Virus record (IMG/VR): IMGVR_UViG_3300009177_000087 | Location: 1-31,909 of that record | Reading direction: 5' to 3' (one strand) | DNA from: a virus | DNA length: 31,909 nucleotides | Part shown: piece after piece, positions 6,692-12,942 of the stretch | How positions within the stretch are numbered: position 1 is the stretch's first letter | Layout: each line of letters starts with the position of its first letter | Made by a program: the position numbers and the translations under genes | The notes under the pieces: generated by a model | Seen by the model: only the letters and a program-made list of their open reading frames with translations | What the model was told of the DNA's origin: nothing | Database searches by the model: none

Positions 6692-7027
6692 ATGAGAAAA
6701 TGGATAGTTGTCACCGTCATGACGTTGAGCACCCCCGCTTTCGGTGCGTCCATGGAATACTGCCGCCCTTATGCGGCTCAGGCCGCCGAAATGCTGATGA
6801 AGTACGTTTGGCTCCGGGCTTACACCAGTTGCCTCAACTATGACGAGGAACCGAAGTTACCAACATCCCAAGCCACCCTGTTCCAGCTGATCCCGCCCCC
6901 TCCCGGTTCCGTGCCCGCGACGGCAGCGCCGAAAGAGGTGCCAGTTGCAGATAACGGAAAGGCGCTTTGCATCAAGCACAACATGCGCACAGTTTACAAG
7001 GGCAGAAGTTGGAGATGCACCAAATGA
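6692..7027 (+). CDS. Small secreted/periplasmic protein
   Basis: A 111-residue protein with a typical Sec signal peptide (MRKWIVVTVMTLSTPAFGA, cleavage predicted after Ala19). The mature part has cysteines at C24, C47, C93 and C109, so disulfides are possible, plus a Pro-rich middle (LIPPPPGSVPA). The ATG at 6692 follows AAGGA. The TGA overlaps the ATG of dpoZ (ATGA). A secreted protein inside a replication operon is unusual. It may act in the periplasm on superinfecting phage or on host envelope functions. Not recognised. Confidence 0.7.
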   Translation: MRKWIVVTVMTLSTPAFGASMEYCRPYAAQAAEMLMKYVWLRAYTSCLNYDEEPKLPTSQATLFQLIPPPPGSVPATAAPKEVPVADNGKALCIKHNMRTVYKGRSWRCTK

Positions 7028-8805
7028 TTGACCCAGAACTAGCGCTCAAGATCGTCCGACAATCGAAGCTGATAGCCTTCGACACCGAAACGACGGGGCT
7101 AACCGTCAAGGACAAGGTCTGCGGATGGGTAATCACCGATGAAGAACATTCCATTTATGTGCCTGTTAGACACGGGGGCGGCGGGAACATCCCCAACGCC
7201 GAGGAATTCGAAAAGGCCCTCTATAGTGCCTTTTATAGTCGCTTTCTTAATAATTTTCCTGCTGTGGGCCACAATATTGGGTTCGATTTACGGGTTGCTG
7301 CTCGCCACGGGGTGGTTATAGCCGGACCAGTAGAGGACACAATGATCAACGAGTCCATAATCAACGACCTCACCGTTGGTTACGGGCTCGAAGAATGTGC
7401 TGCCCGACACGGGGTAACAGCGAAAAAGGGAGCAGAACTATATGCCGCCATCGCAGCCAAGTTCGGTGGGCTCGCCGACCGGAAGCAGATGCAGCACTTT
7501 TCGAAGATGGCTGGAGACGATCCTGTCGTCGTGGATTATGCTACCGGTGACGGGACCACCACCTTACAACTACGGCAGGTTCAGCAGCCCATCATCGATC
7601 GCGACGATTTACGGCGGGTCTGGCGGCTGGAATGCGACCTTATCCCCTACCTCGCGCGAATGCACAGCCGGGGGTTGCGGATCGACGCCGAGTACTCCGA
7701 ACGGATTGCCGTCGACATAAAGGCCGCCATCGAAAAGGCGCAGACACAGTTTCCACTAGGGTTCAACGCCCGGTCGCCGAAAGATGTGGAGGGATTGTAT
7801 CGTGCCAACGGTTATCAGGATGCTGACTTCGCTCTCACCGAACAGAAAGCGGTGTCGTTCCGGGAAAAATGGCTTGAATCTAACGATATTGGCCAGTCTA
7901 TCCTCGCCGTACGAAGACTGGAGAAAGCCCGTGACTCGTTCATTAAACCTCTCGTGGATACACACAATTTCGGCGGGCGCGTTTACCCAATACTCAATCA
8001 GTCAAAGTCGGATGACTATGGTGTTGCCGGAGCAAGGCTGTCCTGTTCGGAGCCGAATCTACAAGCGTTCCCAAAGCGAAACATCGATATTGGCCGAGTG
8101 GTCCGAAGATTAGTAATTCCGGACGAGGGGATGCTGATCGAAGAGGCCGACGCCAAGCAGCAGGAACCCCGCCTGTTTACTCACTACTCCGAAGAACCGG
8201 CCCTCGTCGAGGGATACCGAAACGGCACAATGGATATGCACGACCGGGCCAGCGAAGTGCTGGGGCTTGACCGAGAGGTAGCCAAGCGGCTCGGGATGGG
8301 AATGCTGACGATGATGTCGGTTCCGACGCTGGCGGGTCATATGCGTTGGGACACAGAGCGAGCACGTGAAGCGCACGGCGCGTTCCTCACCGATGCCTTC
8401 CCCAAGATCAAGGAAATGCAGCAGACGGTCATGTCTGTTTTTCGGCGGCGCGGATACATCAAAACCATGCTGGGCCGTCGCGCTTATTGTGATGATCCGA
8501 AGTATGCCTATCGGGGCGTGAGCCGCCTGATTCAGAACAACGGCGGCGACCATATAAAGACGTGCATTCTCCGCGCCAACCAATACGAAGACGCGCACCC
8601 CGACAAGGTGCAGATGTTGCTCTCTATTCACGACTCCATGCTGTGGCAACGAACCCCAGACCACAGCCCCGTCGAACTGATAAAGGTCATCGAAAATGTG
8701 GCCGAAGAGATGAAACTGATAGTTCCCATACCATTTGGGCTCGGAAGCGGGCCTGATTGGGCTCGAGCCAGTTATGGCAGTAAACTAGATAAGTACGAAG
8801 ACTAA
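7024..8805 (+). CDS. dpoZ: Family A DNA polymerase with 3'-5' exonuclease, DpoZ type
   Basis: A 593-residue PolA-family polymerase without a 5' nuclease domain. Exonuclease motifs: FDTET (D20, E22), GHNIGFD (D88) and Y172xxxD176. Polymerase motif A is EADAKQQEPR (D376) in place of the usual DYSQIELR. Motif B is REVAKRLGMG (R417, K421). Motif C is IHDSM (H536, D537, S538) where most PolA enzymes have HDE. Company with PurZ, MazZ and DatZ identifies it as the Z-selective replicative polymerase; known DpoZ enzymes favour aminoadenine over adenine, aided by exonuclease proofreading. The ATG at 7024 overlaps the previous stop, with GGAG nine bases upstream. A promoter follows the stop. Confidence 0.85.
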   Translation: MIDPELALKIVRQSKLIAFDTETTGLTVKDKVCGWVITDEEHSIYVPVRHGGGGNIPNAEEFEKALYSAFYSRFLNNFPAVGHNIGFDLRVAARHGVVIAGPVEDTMINESIINDLTVGYGLEECAARHGVTAKKGAELYAAIAAKFGGLADRKQMQHFSKMAGDDPVVVDYATGDGTTTLQLRQVQQPIIDRDDLRRVWRLECDLIPYLARMHSRGLRIDAEYSERIAVDIKAAIEKAQTQFPLGFNARSPKDVEGLYRANGYQDADFALTEQKAVSFREKWLESNDIGQSILAVRRLEKARDSFIKPLVDTHNFGGRVYPILNQSKSDDYGVAGARLSCSEPNLQAFPKRNIDIGRVVRRLVIPDEGMLIEEADAKQQEPRLFTHYSEEPALVEGYRNGTMDMHDRASEVLGLDREVAKRLGMGMLTMMSVPTLAGHMRWDTERAREAHGAFLTDAFPKIKEMQQTVMSVFRRRGYIKTMLGRRAYCDDPKYAYRGVSRLIQNNGGDHIKTCILRANQYEDAHPDKVQMLLSIHDSMLWQRTPDHSPVELIKVIENVAEEMKLIVPIPFGLGSGPDWARASYGSKLDKYED

Positions 8806-8806
8806 C

Positions 8807-8835
8807 TTGACACGGAGGCACGGGTGTGATATGAT
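8807..8835 (+). promoter_or_regulatory. Extended -10 sigma70 promoter overlapping the mazZ start
   Basis: TTGACA (8807-8812), a 17-base spacer ending in TGA, and TATGAT (8830-8835). The -10 hexamer contains the ATG at 8831-8833. Transcripts from here would begin near 8842, inside the gene as annotated. Confidence 0.8.
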
Positions 8836-9142
8836 CGACATACTCAAGATGCACGCGGAAATGACAAAGGGATTGTTTGCGCCGTTCTCATCCGCCGATG
8901 AGCGCTACCTTTCGCTGTGTCTGTGCGGTGAAGCAGGCGAACTCGCCAATTTCATCAAAAAGCGCTGGCGCGAGGGCAATGACATGTTATACGCGGAGGA
9001 GATTAAGGACGAAATCGCCGATGTTCGAGTGTATCTCGAACTGATCGCCGCATGCTTTGGTATTGAAGGCAAAAAGCTGGACGAACGGGTCCAGAGCAAA
9101 CTGGCCAAAGTGGTGGAGAGGCGCAAAAATGCCGTATCGTGA
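8831..9142 (+). CDS. mazZ: MazG-like nucleotide pyrophosphohydrolase, MazZ
   Basis: A 103-residue all-alpha NTP pyrophosphohydrolase. The metal-binding motifs of the MazG superfamily are visible: ExxE in GEAGEL and ExxD in KDEIADV. In Z-genome phages MazZ converts (d)GTP to (d)GMP, the substrate of PurZ, and that role is inferred from the neighbouring purZ, datZ and dpoZ. The start is uncertain: ATG 8831 has a distant CGGAGG and lies in the -10 of its promoter. ATG 8849 or ATG 8861 would be needed for mRNAs made from that promoter. It overlaps the next gene by 14 bases. Confidence 0.8.
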   Translation: MIDILKMHAEMTKGLFAPFSSADERYLSLCLCGEAGELANFIKKRWREGNDMLYAEEIKDEIADVRVYLELIAACFGIEGKKLDERVQSKLAKVVERRKNAVS

Positions 9143-9338
9143 GGGCGACGAAACTGTATCATTCGAGGGAAGGATCGAGGTTTCCACAGCGAAAGCACAC
9201 CTCGTATTCCCCACAATGGGACCGGAACAGGTGTGGGTCCCGAAAAGCCAGCTCGTTAAGATGTCGGAACCAGACGCCGACGGGCTGCGCGTATTTACAG
9301 TAACAGACTGGTGGGCCAAGAAACAAAAGGACCTGTGA
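9129..9338 (+). CDS. Small hypothetical protein, beta-rich
   Basis: A 69-residue protein with alternating polar/hydrophobic residues suggesting a small beta barrel (VSFEGRIEVSTAKAHLVF, LRVFTVTDWWAKK). ATG 9129 lies within the end of mazZ, with GGAGAG upstream. Its TGA overlaps the ATG of the nuclease gene (TGATG). Not recognised; coupling suggests co-expression with dZTP synthesis and the nuclease. Confidence 0.65.
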   Translation: MPYREGDETVSFEGRIEVSTAKAHLVFPTMGPEQVWVPKSQLVKMSEPDADGLRVFTVTDWWAKKQKDL

Positions 9339-9724
9339 TGTTAGAATCCGAATTCAAGGATCACATAATCAGGGATATTCGCAAGGAAGGAGGATACGCT
9401 CGCCGAATAGAGGACAGATTTTCGGTGGGCCAGCCGGACATGTTCCTCATACCGAAGCTGTGCCCCGCGATGTGGATCGAGGCGAAGATTATCAAGGGCA
9501 ACCTGCTTATTCCACGCCCGCGCCAGTTCATCGAACTGCAGCGGCTCTACCGCCCACCACATTGTATCACTTTCATGATTGGTTGTAAAGCAGATCGAAT
9601 GTATATCGCACCACCCGACATGAAAGTGCAGTTGTTGTCTTGCTTAGAATCCACACCCGGCGAAAGGGTGGGCGATTTCATACGACGGGCAATCAAGGAG
9701 GAAGAAGGCATTGAGCGATCCTAA
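9338..9724 (+). CDS. VRR-NUC-like PD-(D/E)xK nuclease
   Basis: A 128-residue protein with the nuclease signature GQPD (D34) followed by WIEAK (E48, K50), plus an N-terminal conserved-looking Glu (ESEFKDHI) and a helix with RPRQFIELQRL. This is the layout of VRR-NUC / Holliday-junction-resolvase-like phage nucleases. It probably processes recombination or replication branches, working with the SNF2 helicase downstream. ATG 9338 has AAAGGA upstream and overlaps the previous stop. A restriction-type role is less likely given the size and context. Confidence 0.75.
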   Translation: MLESEFKDHIIRDIRKEGGYARRIEDRFSVGQPDMFLIPKLCPAMWIEAKIIKGNLLIPRPRQFIELQRLYRPPHCITFMIGCKADRMYIAPPDMKVQLLSCLESTPGERVGDFIRRAIKEEEGIERS

Positions 9725-10040
9725 GACAGCAAGGCAAGTGTTGGAGCAAGCCATCAACGCAATCGAGGAGGGAACCAAGAAACACGGCGACACCGCTAAG
9801 TCGTTCACCATGATCGCCGAACTGTGGAACATATACCTAAAGCACAGATGGGACAACAAAGTATGGGCGATTCATCCCCACGACGTGGCGGTTATGATGT
9901 CGCTGCTCAAAATCGCACGAGCCGCCCACAGTTATAGCTTCGACAACTATGTCGACGAGGCGGGTTACACCGCACTTGCCGCCATGCTTCACCCAACAAC
10001 AACAGCACCACATCCGGGCAAAACCAATGAATCTGTTTGA
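9711..10040 (+). CDS. DUF6378 family protein
   Basis: A 109-residue protein matching the pattern I know for DUF6378: an N-terminal A-x2-VLEQAI helix, KHGDTAKSFTMIAELWNIYL, then HDVAVMMSLLKIARA and a terminal VDEAGYTALAAML. The family is common in phage nucleotide-metabolism and replication regions, with no established biochemical activity that I can cite. The start is TTG at 9711 with a strong AAGGAGG just upstream, and it overlaps the nuclease gene. It ends inside the first codons of purZ, so it is translated together with it. Confidence 0.75.
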   Translation: MSDPKTARQVLEQAINAIEEGTKKHGDTAKSFTMIAELWNIYLKHRWDNKVWAIHPHDVAVMMSLLKIARAAHSYSFDNYVDEAGYTALAAMLHPTTTAPHPGKTNESV

Positions 10041-11061
10041 AAAAACCGGCGTCCACGTCCTCGTCGATGGACAATTCGGCTCCACGGGGAAGGGAGCGCT
10101 TGCCTCATTCCTAGCACGCGAGGCCGTCGAAAGCGGGGCCATAAAGGACTTCCAAGGGGTAATCACCAGCGCGGGGCCTAACAGTGGCCACACTAGCTAT
10201 TGGGGGCACGGCAAGATCATACTCAAGCAGCTGCCCACTTTCGCTGTCCAGGCCCATCTTATGGGTTACACGATCCCGGTGTTCCTGTCGGCCGGGGCGG
10301 TGATTAACCGGGACCAACTGTTCTTCGAAGCCAACACGTATCCCAGCATTCCGATACACGTTCATCCGAACGCAGCGGTGATCACCAAGGAAGCGATGCA
10401 GGAGGAGTTGAAGGGCAGCATCCGGGATATCGCCTCAACGCAGAGCGGAACCGGTGCGGCGCTCGCCCACAAGATATATCGCGAACCAGAGGCCATCGCT
10501 AAGAATAGCCTTGGCCCCACGCCGAAAAACGTGGTGATATCACATGTTCGCCCCAAACCGGACAGTAACGCCTATTTCATGGAAGTGTCGCAGGGGTTCT
10601 CGCTCGGCATCAACTCCGAGTTCTATCCCCATGTAACCAGCCGCGAGTGCACGGTTATGCAAGGCATCGCCGACGCCCGCATTCCGCCGCGACACGTGGC
10701 GAAGACCTACATGTGTGTTCGGACATACCCCATACGGGTCGGGAACCTAGGGACGTACTCCAGCGGCGATTGGTACGAAGACCAGACCGAAACATCATGG
10801 GACGAACTCGGGATCGATCCGGAACTCACCACGGTTACGCAGCGGGTTCGCCGGGTGGCCACCTTTTCGATGAGGCAATACATCGACGCCGTCTACGCGA
10901 ACGATCCGGATTGGGTGGCGGTCAACTTTATGAACTACCTGAACGACGCCAATCAGGCTGAACTTATGGACAACTTGATGGAAGCGCGGGCGCTAGTTTC
11001 TAAAGACCACGGCTTCATCGCCGGGTTCGGCCCCCACGCATCGCAGTGGAGGATATTGTGA
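10027..11061 (+). CDS. purZ: PurZ, 2-aminoadenylosuccinate (dSMP) synthase
   Basis: A 344-residue homologue of adenylosuccinate synthetase, shorter than PurA (about 430). The nucleotide loop reads DGQFGSTGKG (14-23). The PurA catalytic Asp (in WGDEGKG) is replaced by Ser19. The His of the NAGH motif is kept (NSGH, H55). PurZ condenses dGMP with aspartate, using ATP or dATP, to make the precursor of 2-aminoadenine deoxynucleotide. The Asp-to-Ser change fits a dGMP rather than IMP substrate. ATG 10027 is inside the end of the DUF6378 gene, with only a weak ribosome site; a longer in-frame start at 9949 is rejected because it adds a non-conserved tail. It overlaps datZ by four bases (GTGA). Confidence 0.9.
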   Translation: MNLFEKTGVHVLVDGQFGSTGKGALASFLAREAVESGAIKDFQGVITSAGPNSGHTSYWGHGKIILKQLPTFAVQAHLMGYTIPVFLSAGAVINRDQLFFEANTYPSIPIHVHPNAAVITKEAMQEELKGSIRDIASTQSGTGAALAHKIYREPEAIAKNSLGPTPKNVVISHVRPKPDSNAYFMEVSQGFSLGINSEFYPHVTSRECTVMQGIADARIPPRHVAKTYMCVRTYPIRVGNLGTYSSGDWYEDQTETSWDELGIDPELTTVTQRVRRVATFSMRQYIDAVYANDPDWVAVNFMNYLNDANQAELMDNLMEARALVSKDHGFIAGFGPHASQWRIL

Positions 11062-11606
11062 ACCCAATCTTCAGCGAACTAGACATGCGCCTTTCGGTGG
11101 TTCCCCGTTGGGTGGTGGTCCCGACGATCCAGAAGCAGAGCGTGGCGGAGCACTGCTTCAACGTGGAACGGATCGCCCGCCAGATTGCGCAGCAGTGGTT
11201 CAATATTCGCGACACCGACCGGCTGGACCGAATCTCCCAGCTGGCGCTCCATCACGACGATGACGAAGCCATAACGGGAGACATTCCCTCCCCCGCCAAA
11301 ACGATCCTCAGCGAAAAGTACCTTGACAACCGCGCCCGCCTGTGGTACAATGCCCACGGATCGCTGGGGCTCATCGTGAAGCTGGCCGACTTAATGGAGA
11401 TGTACCGATTCTTGGTTATGGAAACCATGCTTGGAAACCAGTATATCGACGAGTATTTGACAGAGCTTCTAAACAAGGTAAGGAACGTCTACCCCGACCA
11501 ATACAAGCGGTGGTTACAGTGGTCCGACGAGATATGCGCAATGAGGGGAACTACAATTGACCCAACTTTTGGAAGTACAAAAAGCGGCACTGAAAGCAGC
11601 GTATGA
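11058..11606 (+). CDS. datZ: DatZ, HD-domain dATP triphosphohydrolase
   Basis: A 182-residue HD-domain protein: H32 (SVAEHCFN), HD dyad H66-D67 in LALHHDDDE, and D111 in KLADLME. It resembles YfbR-type HD phosphohydrolases and has the length of known DatZ. In Z-phages DatZ removes dATP, so adenine is not offered to the polymerase. Immediately downstream of purZ with a GTG start (11058) and GGAGG at 11048-11052; the next gene starts 50 bases before its stop. A promoter (11323-11351) is embedded in it. Confidence 0.85.
   Translation: MNPIFSELDMRLSVVPRWVVVPTIQKQSVAEHCFNVERIARQIAQQWFNIRDTDRLDRISQLALHHDDDEAITGDIPSPAKTILSEKYLDNRARLWYNAHGSLGLIVKLADLMEMYRFLVMETMLGNQYIDEYLTELLNKVRNVYPDQYKRWLQWSDEICAMRGTTIDPTFGSTKSGTESSV
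11323..11351 (+). promoter_or_regulatory. Extended -10 promoter inside datZ
   Basis: TTGACA (11323-11328), a 17-base spacer ending in TGG, and TACAAT (11346-11351). The same architecture as the intergenic promoters, but within coding sequence; it would give the SNF2 helicase gene (11557) its own transcript. Confidence 0.65.
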
Positions 11607-12942
11607 CAAGCCGGGCTTTGCCTACTGGATGGAAATGGGGCTCGGGAAGACGCTTACGGCGCTTTCCGAGTTTGACTCCCTAGTCCACGAGGATAAGGTA
11701 ACGCGGCTGGTGGTGGTTTGTCCCAACTCGTTCAAGGGCGGGTGGGTCAGCGAAATAGAGAAGCAGGAAATTAACGTCGATCCGTGGGTATACGAGAGCG
11801 GCGCGGACAACAACGTATTTCTCAAGCGTTCGTTCAAGAAGCCACCGGTCTTGATCGTAAACTACGAGGCGATACGGCGAGTAGGAACTCAGGAGTTTAT
11901 TCGGCGGTTCATCGCGGGCCGAAAATGTATGGTCGTTTTCGACGAGAGCATCCAGCTGAAAAATAACAAGGCAGACCAAACCAAGGCCGCGATATCGCTG
12001 GCCTCCGGTTTTCGGTATGCCCGCATCCTTAGCGGCAAGCCTATGACGCAAGGCCCCCACGATTTGTGGGGCCAGATGCGAGTCATCGGGAAGCTTAACG
12101 GCTACAACTTCTACGCGTTTCGGGGCATGTTCTGCCGGATGGGTGGTTACCTGAACAAGAAGGTGATCGGCGTCCAAAATGAAAAACAACTGGCGGAGCT
12201 AGTCGATCCGCACGTGTTTCGGGCGACGAAGGATCAGTGGACGGACTTACCGCCGAAAGTGTATACCATCCGCGACGTTGAAATGGGCCAACGCCAGCAC
12301 CAGCAATACCGCACGATGGAGCGGGATTTCGTCACGTGGCTCGAAAACGGCGACAACGTCTCCGTGGACATGGCGATCACGAAATACACCAAGCTGGCCC
12401 AGATACAGTTCGGCTTCCTGATCGACGAACTCGGCGAAGTCCACGAGTTGGTGGAGCCCGAGGCAAACCCCCGAATTAACGCCATCAAAGACATGCTGGA
12501 CGACGAGATAGTGGGCAAACTAATCGTTGTGTATCACCACCGTTATGCCGGAGCCGCACTGCTCAACGCGCTGTCGAAGTACGACCCGGCCATTATTCGG
12601 GGCGGCATGAGTGACGCCGAACTCACCGGGGCGCGGTATCACTTCAACAATGACCCGGAGTGCCGCGTCATCCTAATTCAGACCACGGCTGGGCGTTACG
12701 GACATACCCTGCTGGGCCGGAACACCCCGACGGAGCAATGCTCCACGATGGTGTTCGCCGAAAATACGTGGTCCCTCGACACAAGGTCCCAGCTGGAAGA
12801 CCGGATGCACCGAATAGGGCAGGGGGCTGATTCCTGCCTCTACGTGGACTTGGTGGGTTCCAGCCTCGATCGCCGAATAGTTCAGGCCCTCCAGCAGAAG
12901 CAGTCGGTGTTCGACGCCGTGATGAAGCACATTGGGCGTTAG
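11557..12942 (+). CDS. SNF2-family DEAD/H-box helicase
   Basis: A 461-residue superfamily 2 ATPase: Walker A MGLGKT (G28-T32), motif II DESI (129-132) in place of DEAH, and motif VI QLEDRMHRIGQ (R416, R419). The small size, without extra insertions, is typical of phage SNF2 proteins. It probably translocates on dsDNA to remodel recombination or replication intermediates, perhaps with the VRR-NUC nuclease. The TTG start at 11557 has GAGGGGA upstream and overlaps datZ by 50 bases. It is the last gene of the left operon, and its TAG overlaps the stop of the convergent virion operon. Confidence 0.85.
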   Translation: MTQLLEVQKAALKAAYDKPGFAYWMEMGLGKTLTALSEFDSLVHEDKVTRLVVVCPNSFKGGWVSEIEKQEINVDPWVYESGADNNVFLKRSFKKPPVLIVNYEAIRRVGTQEFIRRFIAGRKCMVVFDESIQLKNNKADQTKAAISLASGFRYARILSGKPMTQGPHDLWGQMRVIGKLNGYNFYAFRGMFCRMGGYLNKKVIGVQNEKQLAELVDPHVFRATKDQWTDLPPKVYTIRDVEMGQRQHQQYRTMERDFVTWLENGDNVSVDMAITKYTKLAQIQFGFLIDELGEVHELVEPEANPRINAIKDMLDDEIVGKLIVVYHHRYAGAALLNALSKYDPAIIRGGMSDAELTGARYHFNNDPECRVILIQTTAGRYGHTLLGRNTPTEQCSTMVFAENTWSLDTRSQLEDRMHRIGQGADSCLYVDLVGSSLDRRIVQALQQKQSVFDAVMKHIGR

